Positions 26,636-35,891 of a stretch of 64,000 nucleotides of DNA are shown piece after piece. The notes below the pieces were generated by a model. It searched no databases, was not told the DNA's origin, and was given only the letters and a program-made list of their open reading frames with translations. Origin of the DNA: Chitiniphilus purpureus (GTDB lineage Bacteria > Pseudomonadota > Gammaproteobacteria > Burkholderiales > Chitinibacteraceae); assembly GCF_025642115.1 (NCBI RefSeq), contig NZ_CP106753.1:953501-1017500 (forward strand), given 5' to 3'. The translations under genes and the position numbers were made by a program. Position 1 is the stretch's first letter. Each line of letters begins with the position of its first letter.

Positions 26636-27871
26636 ATGCCGATGGAAACCCGTATGCGCGATGCGGTCCGCCTGATCCTGACCGGAGAAATCCTGCCCGG
26701 CTTTGTCCGGGACGATGTGCACGCCAACCTGGCGGCGCTGCTCAAGCTCGACGCCGAGCGCAGCCGCCGCCTGCTCGATGCGGCGCCCACCGTCATCAAG
26801 CAGCAGCTGCCGCAGTCGCAGATCGACACCTATCTTGCGCTGCTGCGGCAGGCGGGCGCGGCGGTGAGGGTGGAACACCTGGACGGCCGGCCATGGCGGC
26901 AGCCGCTGGCCGATACGGCCTTCCCGGCGCTGTTCGACGAGATCCAGCCGCAACCGGCCCGGCCGACGGCACAGGCGCCACAGGCGCCACAGGCTGCGGC
27001 GCTCCCCGGGCCGGTGCCTGCCGCACCGGAACCGGCTGTGCTGGCGCTGGCCGACGCCGCGGTGCCCGAGAGCATCAAATGTCCCGCCTGCAACCTGGAG
27101 CAGCACAAGCGCACGCTGTGCTCCGGTTGCGGGACCGACATGCCGCGCATGCTGGCGGCGCAGAACCAGGCCCGGATCGAAGCGCGGCAGGCACAACCGG
27201 CGGCAGGTGGGCCGCGCACGGTATCCGGGCTCAGGCCCGGCGAGGCGACGCAGCCGGGGATCGACGAGACACCCCGGCTGTTCGGTCTCCAGCTGACCGG
27301 CCGGCTCGGCCGGATGCGCTATCTGGCCTACGGCATGCTGCTGGTGCTCGCCCTGGTCCCGATCACGCTGGTGTTCTCGCTGGCGTTGCTGTTCCTCAAG
27401 GGCTTCTGGGTGGTGTTCGGCATGGCCTGGCTGTGGCTCTTCATGCGGCTGGTGGTGTTCCGGCTGCACGACATCGGTCTGTCGGGCTGGTGGGGCGCGG
27501 CGGGGCTGGCGCTGCCGCTCGTGGTGCTGCTGATCGACACGCAGATCGGCAGCATCGTATCCATGGTGGGGCTGGTCGGCTCGATGGGGCTGTGCCTGTG
27601 GCCGGGCGATACAGGTCCCAACCGCTTCGGCCCGCCGGCCGAACCGCCGACCATGCTGATCAATGTGCTCGCGGTGGTCGGGTTCATCGCCTCGCTGCCA
27701 TCGATGTCCTGGCTGATCCAGAACGAGCACGTCATGCTGCCCGGTGCCCGGCAGGGCACGTACAGCGACGCCGAACTTGCGCAGATGGTGCAGACGATGC
27801 GTGCGCAGGGCATCGAGATCACGGTTGACGAGCTGCGCGCCCAGATGGCCAGCCAGGCCCAGAGCCGGTAG
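26636..27871 (+). CDS. DUF805-domain membrane protein with zinc-ribbon linker
   Basis: A 411-residue protein. Residues 1-80 form a helical region, residues 100-140 are Pro/Ala-rich, then a four-cysteine zinc-ribbon-like segment (CPACNLEQHKRTLCSGCG) and a DUF805 membrane domain (about 215-360) with the typical LTGRLGRMRYLAYGM start and the FRLHDIGLSGWW signature. The C-terminal 50 residues are soluble. DUF805 proteins are of unknown function. It is divergent from the lipid operon. The ATG at 26636 lies behind an AT-rich stretch (26586-26620) that may hold its promoter; the ATG at 26642 is an alternative start. Confidence 0.8.
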   Translation: MPMETRMRDAVRLILTGEILPGFVRDDVHANLAALLKLDAERSRRLLDAAPTVIKQQLPQSQIDTYLALLRQAGAAVRVEHLDGRPWRQPLADTAFPALFDEIQPQPARPTAQAPQAPQAAALPGPVPAAPEPAVLALADAAVPESIKCPACNLEQHKRTLCSGCGTDMPRMLAAQNQARIEARQAQPAAGGPRTVSGLRPGEATQPGIDETPRLFGLQLTGRLGRMRYLAYGMLLVLALVPITLVFSLALLFLKGFWVVFGMAWLWLFMRLVVFRLHDIGLSGWWGAAGLALPLVVLLIDTQIGSIVSMVGLVGSMGLCLWPGDTGPNRFGPPAEPPTMLINVLAVVGFIASLPSMSWLIQNEHVMLPGARQGTYSDAELAQMVQTMRAQGIEITVDELRAQMASQAQSR

Positions 27872-27979
27872 CCGCGGTGGCCGCCGTGACGTGATGCCGC
27901 TGTTGCCCCATGCGCCATGCCGCATTGGCGCCGCGTGCCCGCTGGCGTATCGTCCCGGGGATCGACCGGGGAGGACGGC

Positions 27980-28717
27980 ATGCGTACCAGTGAGGTGAGG
28001 TTCGACGACGACGGCGTGCCGCTGGCAGGCAGCTGCGATCTGCCCGATGCCGGCGTGGGGCGCGACATCCTGCTGCTGCAGCATGGCTTTACCGGACACC
28101 GGATCGAACTGGCGTACTACTTCGTCGACCTGGCGCGGCGGCTGACGGCGGCCGGGATCACGGTCTACCGCTTCGATTTTCGCGGCTGTGGCGAGAGCGG
28201 CGGGCGTTTCGAGGACATCACTGTGGCCGACCAGGCACGCCAGGTGGGTGCCCTGCTGGCCTGGCTGCGCACGCGCCATCCCGATGCCAGGCTGCACCTG
28301 GCAGGCTTCAGCATGGGGGGCTTGGCCGCCGCGCGCGCCGCGCAGGGGGCGGCACTCTCGTCGCTGACGCTGATTGCGCCCGCGGGCAACCTGGGCGAAC
28401 TGGTGGAGCGGGCCTGCGCCGCTGGCATCCCGCTGGCCGACGGCTGCGTCGATTTCCTGGGCCTGCGCATCGGCGGCGCCTTGCGTCAGGAGCTGGCGGA
28501 ACTCGACCCCGAGGCCGGGCTGGCGCGGATCGCAATGCCCACCCTGGTGGTGCATGGCGACCAGGACGCCGCGGTGCCACCGGCGACCGGACGACGCTTC
28601 GCCGCACGGATTCCCGGTGCCGGATGGTGCGAAGTGCGCGGCGCCGACCACGTGTTCGGCAATGGCGAGGCCCGCGCAGCGCTCGCCGCCGCCATGGTGT
28701 CCCACCTGCACGCGTGA
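27980..28717 (+). CDS. Alpha/beta-fold hydrolase
   Basis: A 245-residue serine hydrolase. The oxyanion/HG segment is LLQHGFTGHR, the nucleophile elbow GFSMGG (Ser111), the acid is in VVHGDQDAAVPP (Asp194 or Asp196) and the base is His224 (GADHVF). The fold and motif order resemble YjfP/feruloyl-esterase-like or peptidase S9-like hydrolases; there is no signal peptide, so it is cytoplasmic. GGAGG stands seven bases before the ATG at 27980. The substrate is not readable from sequence. Confidence 0.88.
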   Translation: MRTSEVRFDDDGVPLAGSCDLPDAGVGRDILLLQHGFTGHRIELAYYFVDLARRLTAAGITVYRFDFRGCGESGGRFEDITVADQARQVGALLAWLRTRHPDARLHLAGFSMGGLAAARAAQGAALSSLTLIAPAGNLGELVERACAAGIPLADGCVDFLGLRIGGALRQELAELDPEAGLARIAMPTLVVHGDQDAAVPPATGRRFAARIPGAGWCEVRGADHVFGNGEARAALAAAMVSHLHA

Positions 28718-28820
28718 GCCGGCAGGGCGAGCGTGGCGCGCCCCTGGCGGAAACTCCCGATGCCGCCGATGTTGCGCTGCGCAAAACTATTCGTTATCGA
28801 TCGCAGCGAGAGGCAGGCCC

Positions 28821-30074
28821 ATGCCCAGGAACGCGTTGTATGCCCAGTCCGGCGGCGTTACGCCGGTGATCAATGCCTCGGCCGGCGGCGTGATCGCCGC
28901 GGCCCGGCGCCATCCAGACCGGATCGGTACCATGTTCGCGGCGCAGAACGGCATCCTTGGCGCGCTGGACGAGGTGCTGATCGATACCGCGCAGCTCACC
29001 GAGACACATCTGACCCAGCTCAGGCATACCCCCGGCGGCGCGTTCGGATCATGCCGGCACAAGCTCAAGCACGGCGCCGAGCTGAAGCGGCTGTTCGAGC
29101 TGTTCGCGGCCTACGATATCGGCTACTTCTTCTACAACGGCGGCGGCGACTCGGCCGATACCTGTCTCAAGGTGGCCGAGTTCGCCCAGTACCACGGCGT
29201 CGACCTCACCGCCATCCATATCCCCAAGACCATCGACAACGACCTGCCGCTGACCGATTGCTCGCCCGGCTTCGGTTCGGTGGCCAAGTATGTGGCCACG
29301 TCGGTGAGAGAGGCGGGGCTGGATACCGCGTCGATGGCGGCCAGTTCCACCAAGGTGTTCATCCTCGAAGTGATGGGCCGGCATGCCGGCTGGATCGCAG
29401 CTGCAGCCGGGCTTGCATCGAGCGACGCCGCCAGCCCGCCGCATCTGATCCTCACGCCCGAGGTGCCGTTCGAAGCGGGGCGCTTTGTGCGGGCCATGCA
29501 GGAGACCATCGCCCGTGTCGGCTACTGCGTGGTGGTGGCGGCCGAAGGGGTCCGCGATGCGCAGGGGGTGTATCTGGCCGAATCCGGCGCCACCGATGCA
29601 TTCGGCCATGTGCAGCTCGGTGGCGTGGCGCCGGTGCTGGCGGGGCTGGTCAAACAGCACCTGGGCTACAAGTGCCACTGGGCGGTGGCCGACTACCTGC
29701 AGCGCGCGGCGCGCCACCTGGCGAGCGCCACCGATCTGGCGCAGGCCATCGCGGTGGGCGAGCACGCGGTGAGCTATGCGCTGGGTGGGTTGCGCAGCGT
29801 GATGCCGGCCATCGTGCGCGAGGACAACGAGCCGTATCGCTGGCGCATCGAGCCCGTGCCGCTCGCCGAGGTGGCCAACCGCGAAAAGCCATTGCCGCTC
29901 GAATTTCTCAACGGTGACGGGCTGCACCTGTCGCCACTGGGGCGCGAATACTTCGCCCCGCTGATCCAGGGCGAGGTGCCGCCACCCTATCGCGACGGGC
30001 TGCCGGACTACCCGCGCTGGCAGTTCGTCACCGGCGCCAAGCGCCTGCCCGCGTTCGACCCAGCGCGTGGATGA
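28821..30074 (+). CDS. Pyrophosphate-dependent 6-phosphofructokinase
   Basis: A 417-residue phosphofructokinase that, by its motifs, reversibly phosphorylates fructose 6-phosphate with pyrophosphate instead of ATP. The phosphate-binding segment is GGGDSADT (107-114). The substrate loop is PKTIDND (135-141), in which Lys replaces the Gly of ATP-dependent enzymes (PGTIDND), the accepted marker of PPi preference. MGRHAGWIA provides fructose-phosphate contacts. GAGAGG precedes the ATG at 28821; the frame open upstream runs through the hydrolase gene. It is a single gene, convergent with miaA. Confidence 0.9.
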   Translation: MPRNALYAQSGGVTPVINASAGGVIAAARRHPDRIGTMFAAQNGILGALDEVLIDTAQLTETHLTQLRHTPGGAFGSCRHKLKHGAELKRLFELFAAYDIGYFFYNGGGDSADTCLKVAEFAQYHGVDLTAIHIPKTIDNDLPLTDCSPGFGSVAKYVATSVREAGLDTASMAASSTKVFILEVMGRHAGWIAAAAGLASSDAASPPHLILTPEVPFEAGRFVRAMQETIARVGYCVVVAAEGVRDAQGVYLAESGATDAFGHVQLGGVAPVLAGLVKQHLGYKCHWAVADYLQRAARHLASATDLAQAIAVGEHAVSYALGGLRSVMPAIVREDNEPYRWRIEPVPLAEVANREKPLPLEFLNGDGLHLSPLGREYFAPLIQGEVPPPYRDGLPDYPRWQFVTGAKRLPAFDPARG

Positions 30075-30119
30075 GCTTTTGAAAACACCCCACCAGATCC
30101 TGAAACACCGTTTCAAGGT

Positions 30120-31142
30120 TCAGGGTCTGAGGGTGCCAAGGTCCAGGGTTTGCGCGAGTGCGTCCTGGGTCAGCGCGCGTACCCGCGTCACCACCTGCGC
30201 TGGCAGGTCAGGGGTGAGGCAGTCGAGCGGGGTCACGTCGTCCATGCCGCGCAGCCAGGTCAGCTGGCGCTTGGCGAGCTGGCGGGTGGCGAAGATGCCC
30301 TTGTCGCGCAGCGCGGCGGCGTCGATGTCCCCGTCCAGGTATTCCCAGGCTTGGCGATAACCGACGCAGCGCATCGATGGCAGATCCGGCGACAAGGCGT
30401 AGCGTTGGCGCAGCATCCGCACCTCGTCCACCAGCCCCTGCGCCAGCATTGCATCGAAGCGGCGTGCAATGCGGTCGTGCAGCGCGGCACGTTCGCCCGG
30501 CACCAGGGCGAGCTTGTGCAGCGCATAGGGCAACGGCGCGCCCGCCGGCCCGGCCAGCAGCGCCGACATCGGCCGGCCGGCAAGCAGGCAGACCTCCAGC
30601 GCACGTTCGATGCGCTGCTGATCGTGGGGCTGCAGCCGGGCCGCGGTCGCCGGATCCAACTGTGCCAGCCGCGCATGCAGCGCCGGCCAGCCCAGGCGTG
30701 CCGCATCGGCCTGCAGCGCGCCGCGCAGCGCCGGGTCGGCCTGCGGCAGATCGTGCAGACCGTGCTGCAGCGTGTTGAAGTAGAGCATGGTGCCGCCCAC
30801 CAGCACCGGCAACCGGCCGCGTGCGCTGATCCGGGCCATCAACCGCAGCGCATCGTCGCGGAACTGCGCGGCGGAGTACGCCTGCTCCGGGCTGATCAGG
30901 TCGATCAGGTGGTGTGGGGCGCGCGCCAGTTCCTCAGCGCCGGGCTTGGCGGTGCCGATGTCCATCTCCTTGAACACCAGCGCCGAATCGACCGAGATCA
31001 GCTCCACCGGCAGGCCGGCCTCGACCAGCGCGATGGCGCAGGCGGTCTTGCCCGAGGCGGTCGGGCCCATCAGGAACAGGGCGGGGGGCTGCCGTCGCCG
31101 GTGCCGGGCCAGCGTGTCGGGGTCGTCGCGATCGGGTTCCAC
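30120..31142 (-). CDS. miaA: tRNA dimethylallyltransferase MiaA
   Basis: A 340-residue enzyme that adds the dimethylallyl group to N6 of A37 in tRNAs reading UNN codons. The P-loop is GPTASGKT at 26-33; [16 protein letters not shown] is the variant of the substrate motif (usually [16 protein letters not shown]), and [17 protein letters not shown] and [14 protein letters not shown] are family signatures. The start is GTG at 31142, directly after the mutL TGA with no gap. mutL-miaA linkage is common; the hfq gene that often follows miaA is absent here. Confidence 0.95.
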   Translation of the reverse strand: MEPDRDDPDTLARHRRRQPPALFLMGPTASGKTACAIALVEAGLPVELISVDSALVFKEMDIGTAKPGAEELARAPHHLIDLISPEQAYSAAQFRDDALRLMARISARGRLPVLVGGTMLYFNTLQHGLHDLPQADPALRGALQADAARLGWPALHARLAQLDPATAARLQPHDQQRIERALEVCLLAGRPMSALLAGPAGAPLPYALHKLALVPGERAALHDRIARRFDAMLAQGLVDEVRMLRQRYALSPDLPSMRCVGYRQAWEYLDGDIDAAALRDKGIFATRQLAKRQLTWLRGMDDVTPLDCLTPDLPAQVVTRVRALTQDALAQTLDLGTLRP

Positions 31143-32996
31143 TCACTGCCCCCGCATGAAGAGGCCATCGAGCTCCTTCATGCTCAGCCGGAACCAGGTC
31201 GGGCGGCCGTGGTTGCACTGGCCGGAACGCTCGGTCGCCTCCATCTCGCGCAACAGCGCATTCATCTCGGGCAGCGACAGTGCGCGATTGGCGCGCACGG
31301 CGCCATGACAGGCCATGGTGGCGAGCAGCGCGTTGCGCCGGCCGGCCAGCACCTGGCTGGCGCCGACCTCGCGGATGTCCTTGAGCACCGCGCGCGCCAG
31401 TTCGACTGCGTCGGCGTCCTTGAGCAGCATCGGCACACTGCGGATCGCCAGCTGTGTCGGCGAGGCCACCGACAGATCGAAGCCCAGCGCCGCCAGCGCC
31501 TCGGCATGGTCCTCCACCGTGGCCACGTCGAGGCGGTCGGCAGCAAAGAGATGCGGGATCAGCAGCGGCTGGGTGGGCATCTGAGCGAGGTCCAGCGCGG
31601 TCTTGAGCTTTTCGTAGACCACACGCTCGTGTGCGGCGTGCATGTCGACCACCACCAGCCCCTCGGCCGCCTGCGCCAGGATGTAGACACCATGCAGCTG
31701 CGCCAGGGCAAAGCCCAGCGGCGGGATGCCGTCCTCGTCCTCGGCTGGGAGCGCGGGCCGGTCAATGGTGGGTGCGAAGCCGCTCCAGCCGGCCGCGGCG
31801 TCATCGGCCATCGCGGCCGGTCGCTTCAGGTCGCCGAACAGGCGGTCGTACACCGCCAGGGGTTCCGCCGCCATGGGCAGCGGCATCGGCTGCTGCCGGT
31901 ACATCGCTGCGCCCGGCGGGGCGGGTGGGCGCGGGCTGCCGGCGACAAGGTGCGCCGGCGCAGCGATCTCGCCGGTTTCAGGGTCGACGCCGGCCGGCAC
32001 CGCGCCGGCGCGGGTCTCGGCCAGTGCCTTGGACAGCGATGCGAGCACGAAGCGATAGACCGCCTGGCTTTCGCGAAAGCGCACCTCGATCTTGGTCGGA
32101 TGCACGTTCACGTCCACCCCTTCCGGTTCCAGCTCCAGGAACAGGCAGTAGGCGGCGTGCCGGTCGTGGTGCAATACGTCGCGATACGCTTCGCGCAGCG
32201 CGTGCTGCACGACCTTGTCGCGCACGAAGCGGCCGTTGACGAAGAAATACTGCGCATCGCGACTGGCCTTGGAGAGCGTGGGCGACCCAGCGATGCCCCA
32301 CAGCCGCAGCGGCCCGGCGCGCTCGTCCAGCGCCACGCCGGTCTGGACGAACTCGTCGCCCAGGAGCTGCGCCGCGCGCCGCGCCAGATCGCCATGCAGC
32401 AGCCGCAGCTGGGCGCGGCCGTTGTGGCTGAGCGTGAACTGCCGCGCCGGATGCGCCAGCGCCAGACGTTTGACCGCCTCTTCGCAGTGGGCGAACTCGG
32501 TGCTGTCCGATTTGAGGAATTTGCGCCGTGCCGGCGTCTGGTAGTAAAGCTCGTGCACTTCCACCGTGGTGCCCAGCGCCAGCGCCGCCGGTTCGGGCTC
32601 GTTCAGCCCGCCGTGGTCGGCTTCGATGCGCCAGGCATGCTGGGCGCCCTCGAAGCGGCTGGTCAGCACCAGGCGCGACACCGAGGCGATCGACGCGAGC
32701 CCTTCACCACGAAAGCCCAGCGTGGCGACACGGGTCAGATCATCGAAGCTGTGGATCTTGCTGGTGGCATGCCGGTGCAGCGCCAGCGGCAGATCGTCGC
32801 GTTCGATGCCGCCGCCGTCGTCGATCACCTTGATCAGCCTGGTCCCGCCAGCCACGAGCTCCACGTTGATGCTGTGCGCCCCGGCGTCCACGCTGTTCTC
32901 CATCAGTTCCTTGAGCGCGCTGGCCGGGCGCTCGACCACCTCGCCGGCGGCGATCTGGTTGACCAGGGTGTCGGACAGGATCTGGATGCGGGGCAT
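31143..32996 (-). CDS. mutL: DNA mismatch repair protein MutL (endonuclease type)
   Basis: A 617-residue MutL. The GHKL ATPase N-terminus contains VVERPASALKELMENSVDAGA with catalytic Glu30 and Asn34, and GFRGEGLASI. After a linker the C-terminal dimerisation domain contains DMHAAHERVVYE, matching the latent endonuclease motif DxHA(x2)E(x4)E, and a late CNHGRPTWF motif. Both indicate a nicking MutL, as in organisms lacking MutH. The ATG at 32996 matches the conserved MPRIQILSD start. miaA follows immediately. Confidence 0.96.
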   Translation of the reverse strand: MPRIQILSDTLVNQIAAGEVVERPASALKELMENSVDAGAHSINVELVAGGTRLIKVIDDGGGIERDDLPLALHRHATSKIHSFDDLTRVATLGFRGEGLASIASVSRLVLTSRFEGAQHAWRIEADHGGLNEPEPAALALGTTVEVHELYYQTPARRKFLKSDSTEFAHCEEAVKRLALAHPARQFTLSHNGRAQLRLLHGDLARRAAQLLGDEFVQTGVALDERAGPLRLWGIAGSPTLSKASRDAQYFFVNGRFVRDKVVQHALREAYRDVLHHDRHAAYCLFLELEPEGVDVNVHPTKIEVRFRESQAVYRFVLASLSKALAETRAGAVPAGVDPETGEIAAPAHLVAGSPRPPAPPGAAMYRQQPMPLPMAAEPLAVYDRLFGDLKRPAAMADDAAAGWSGFAPTIDRPALPAEDEDGIPPLGFALAQLHGVYILAQAAEGLVVVDMHAAHERVVYEKLKTALDLAQMPTQPLLIPHLFAADRLDVATVEDHAEALAALGFDLSVASPTQLAIRSVPMLLKDADAVELARAVLKDIREVGASQVLAGRRNALLATMACHGAVRANRALSLPEMNALLREMEATERSGQCNHGRPTWFRLSMKELDGLFMRGQ

Positions 32997-33081
32997 GGCG
33001 GCGGGCAGGACAGGGGCGAGCCGGCAGTATATCAGCGGCAGGCTGGCGTTCCGCCGGCCGTTGGCTGCATGCCGATCCAAG

Positions 33082-34365
33082 CTAGCGCTGCGCGACCTTG
33101 GTGCCCGGCGGCACCGGGTTGGCGGCGAAATAGCGCTTGATGCCCTGGTACAGCGCATTGGCCATCCGCTGCTGATAGTCGTCGCTGACGAGCTTGCGCT
33201 CCTCGGCCGGATTGGAGATGAACGCGGTCTCGACCAGGACCGACGGGATGTCCGGCGCCTTGAGCACCGCGAAGCCGGCCTGCTCCACCTGCGCCTTGTG
33301 CAGCCGGTTGATATTGCCCAGCTCGCCCAGCATCACCTTGCCAAGCTTGAGGCTGTCGTTGATGGTGGCGGTCTGGGTCAGGTCCATCAGCGTGCGCGCC
33401 AGATGCAGGTCCCTGGTGTCGATCTTCACCCCGCCGATCAGATCGGCCTCGTTTTCCTTCTGCGCCAGCCACTTGGCCGCAGTGGAAGTGGCGCCGCGCT
33501 CGGACAGCGCGAACACCGACGAGCCGTTGGCGTCCGGGCGCACGAAGGCATCGGCGTGGATCGACACGAACAGATCGGCCTTGGCGGCGCGTGCCTTGCG
33601 TACCCGCGTACCCAGCGGCACGAAATAATCGCCGTCGCGCGTCATCACCACGCGCATGTTGCTTTCCTGCTCCAGCAGTGCCTTGAGGCGTCTGGCGATC
33701 TGCAGCACCACGGTCTTCTCGTGGTTGCCGGCAGGGCCCACCGCGCCGGGGTCCTCGCCACCATGCCCGGGATCGAGCACCACGGTGACCAGCCGGTCCA
33801 CCTTGAGGCTGTCGCGTGCCACGGTGGCGGGGCGCTGCACCGGTGTTGGCTCGGGGGTGGGCGCGGGGGAGCGTTGCTCGTCCAGAAAGGCCAGCAGTGG
33901 ATCGGCCGGCGCAGCCGGATACAGGTCGATCACCAGCCGGTGCTGATAGTCGCTGACCGGTGCCAGTGTAAAGACCTGCGGCTTGACCTCGGTCTTGAGG
34001 TCGATCACCAGCCGCACCACGCCGGGTTTGAACCGGCCGGCCCGCAGCTTCTCGATGTTGGGGTCCGCGGCGGTCAGCTTGCCGGCGAGGCTCTGCAGCT
34101 CGCTGTTGAGCTCCACGCCTTCCAGGTCGACCACCAGCCGGTCGGGATTGCGCAGCAGGAATTGCTTGAAGGTCAACGGCGCGTCCGATTCCAGCGTGAC
34201 CCGGGTATAGGCCTCGGCGGGCCACATGCGCACGGCGATCACATTGGGCGACGCGTCCGCGGCGGCGCCGACCGGTCGCACTGCCAGGACAAGGAGCGCC
34301 CCGGCGGATGCGCGCAGCAGCCGGCGGCGATCAGGGTTCACGTGAGGACAAGGCGTGCGAGGCAT
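33082..34365 (-). CDS. amiC: N-acetylmuramoyl-L-alanine amidase AmiC-type
   Basis: A 427-residue periplasmic cell-wall amidase that splits daughter-cell septa. The N-terminus has twin-arginine export features (PDRRRLLRASAG followed by a hydrophobic stretch), then an AMIN septal-targeting domain (about 40-150), a Pro-rich linker, and an Amidase_3 domain (195-415). Zinc ligands are in LDPGHGGEDPGA, NHEKTV and SIHADAF, with the catalytic Glu in VETAFISN. An EnvC/NlpD-controlled autoinhibitory helix is probable from the family. The start overlaps the end of tsaE by 28 bases, as in many proteobacteria. Confidence 0.93.
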   Translation of the reverse strand: MPRTPCPHVNPDRRRLLRASAGALLVLAVRPVGAAADASPNVIAVRMWPAEAYTRVTLESDAPLTFKQFLLRNPDRLVVDLEGVELNSELQSLAGKLTAADPNIEKLRAGRFKPGVVRLVIDLKTEVKPQVFTLAPVSDYQHRLVIDLYPAAPADPLLAFLDEQRSPAPTPEPTPVQRPATVARDSLKVDRLVTVVLDPGHGGEDPGAVGPAGNHEKTVVLQIARRLKALLEQESNMRVVMTRDGDYFVPLGTRVRKARAAKADLFVSIHADAFVRPDANGSSVFALSERGATSTAAKWLAQKENEADLIGGVKIDTRDLHLARTLMDLTQTATINDSLKLGKVMLGELGNINRLHKAQVEQAGFAVLKAPDIPSVLVETAFISNPAEERKLVSDDYQQRMANALYQGIKRYFAANPVPPGTKVAQR

Positions 34366-34814
34366 TCGGTTCCAAGCGGTGTTGCTGCGGCGATCCGGGC
34401 CCGCCGTCCCAGCCCTTCGGGTGCGAGCCCGATCACCCAGTCCGGGGATGGCAGCAGCCCTTGTGCTTTTTCAGCCCACTCGATCAGGCAGATGCTGTCG
34501 GGGTTGAAATACTCCCGAAAGCCGGCGTCTTCCCATTCGAGGGGGTCTTGAAATCGATATAAATCAAAGTGATACAAGTATAAATTCGAAACTGTATAAG
34601 GTTCAACCAGTGTATAGGTGGGGCTTTTCACGCGCCCGGGGTAGCCCAGCGCGCGCAAGATGCCACGGGTGAGGGTGGTCTTGCCCGCGCCCAGATCGCC
34701 TTCCAGGAACACGGTCATCCCCGGCGCCAGCGCGTGGGCGAGCGCGTCGCCGAGCGCGAGCGTGGCGGCTTCGTCGGGCAGGAACAGCTTTCGCGTATCA
34801 TCGGCGCTATGCAT
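34338..34814 (-). CDS. tsaE: tRNA threonylcarbamoyladenosine biosynthesis ATPase TsaE
   Basis: A 158-residue ATPase needed with TsaB and TsaD for t6A37 formation on ANN-decoding tRNAs. Walker A is [24 protein letters not shown] and HFDLYRFQDPLEWEDAGFRE are classic TsaE motifs. The ATG at 34814 gives a normal-length N-terminus. It overlaps amiC downstream (28 bases) and its start codon overlaps that of queG on the other strand. The middle of the gene (34555-34620) is less GC-rich than its surroundings. Confidence 0.95.
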   Translation of the reverse strand: MHSADDTRKLFLPDEAATLALGDALAHALAPGMTVFLEGDLGAGKTTLTRGILRALGYPGRVKSPTYTLVEPYTVSNLYLYHFDLYRFQDPLEWEDAGFREYFNPDSICLIEWAEKAQGLLPSPDWVIGLAPEGLGRRARIAAATPLGTECLARLVLT

Positions 34815-35891
34815 ATGGGACTCGACAACGGGCAGGTGGATGGGCAGGCACTGGCGGCCGACATCAAGCGCTGGGCCGCGGCGCTGGGCTTTGCGCGGGC
34901 GGCCATCACCGGCGTCGACCTGAGCCACGCCGAGGCCGGTCTGCAGGCCTGGCTGGATGCCGGGTATCACGGCGAGATGGATTATATGGCACGGCATGGG
35001 CTCAAGCGCGCGCGCCCGGCCGAGCTTGTGCCCGGCACCCGCAGCGTGATCAGCGTGTTCCTGCCCTACCTGCCGCCGGCGGCAGCGGCCAGTGAAGCGG
35101 TGCTGGCCGACGGCGCCAAGGCCTATCTGTCGCGGTACGCGCTGGGGCGGGACTACCACAAGGTATTGCGTCGCAAGCTGCAGACGCTGGCCGAGCGCAT
35201 CGGCGAGCGCATCGGGCCGTTCGGGCATCGGGTGTTCGTCGATTCCGGGCCGCTCTTGGAGGTGGAGCTGGCCAGGCAGGCGGGCCTGGGCTGGCGCGGC
35301 AAGCACACGCTGCTGCTCAACCGCGACTACGGGTCGTTCTTCTTCCTCGGCGAACTGCTGACCGATCTGGCGCTGCCGGCCGACCCGCCGTTGCCGGCCG
35401 AGCACTGCGGCAGCTGCACCCGCTGCCTCGATTTCTGTCCGACCCGCGCCATCGTCAAGCCCTATACCGTGGATGCGCGGCGCTGCATCTCGTATCTGAC
35501 CATCGAGCTCAAGGGCAGCATTCCGCCGGCGCTGCGGCCACTGATCGGCAACCGGGTCTACGGCTGCGACGACTGCCAGCTGGTCTGCCCCTGGAACCGC
35601 TTCGCCGTCCGCAGCGATGACCCCGATTTTGCCGTCCGCCATGGTCTGGACGATGCCTCGCTGTGCGAGCTGTTCGCCTGGAGCGAGGCGCAGTTCCTGG
35701 AGCGCCTGGCCGGCAGTCCCATCTACCGGATCGGCTACGCGCGCTGGCTGCGCAATCTGGCGGTTGGCCTTGGCAACGCGCCCTCGTCGCCGGCAGTGCT
35801 GGCCGCGCTGCAGGCGCGACGCGACGACACCGATGCGCTGGTGCGCGAGCACGTGGCCTGGGCGTTGCAACAGCACGGGGTGGCCGGATGA
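34809..35891 (+). CDS. queG: Epoxyqueuosine reductase QueG
   Basis: A 360-residue cobalamin-dependent iron-sulfur enzyme for the last step of queuosine synthesis in tRNA. The two [4Fe-4S] ligand sets are CGSCTRCLDFCPTRA and GCDDCQLVCPWNR, and ARHGLKRARPAELVPGTRSV and DSGPLLEVELARQAGLGW are family motifs; a short HEAT-like repeat sits at the C-terminus. The start could be the ATG at 34809 or the second ATG at 34815; both collide with the divergent tsaE start. It overlaps pxpB by ATGA. Confidence 0.94.
   Translation: MHMGLDNGQVDGQALAADIKRWAAALGFARAAITGVDLSHAEAGLQAWLDAGYHGEMDYMARHGLKRARPAELVPGTRSVISVFLPYLPPAAAASEAVLADGAKAYLSRYALGRDYHKVLRRKLQTLAERIGERIGPFGHRVFVDSGPLLEVELARQAGLGWRGKHTLLLNRDYGSFFFLGELLTDLALPADPPLPAEHCGSCTRCLDFCPTRAIVKPYTVDARRCISYLTIELKGSIPPALRPLIGNRVYGCDDCQLVCPWNRFAVRSDDPDFAVRHGLDDASLCELFAWSEAQFLERLAGSPIYRIGYARWLRNLAVGLGNAPSSPAVLAALQARRDDTDALVREHVAWALQQHGVAG

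Noticed and set aside
30109..30152. Two imperfect direct copies of CAAGGTYCAGGGTYTG at the end of miaA, with similar words near 2203-2226
   Set aside because: Copies are short and imperfect, partly coding, and too few to call a repeat family without a genome-wide count.
30150..33140. 996-codon plus-strand frame over miaA and mutL
   Set aside because: Antisense shadow of two certain genes, composition unlike any protein.
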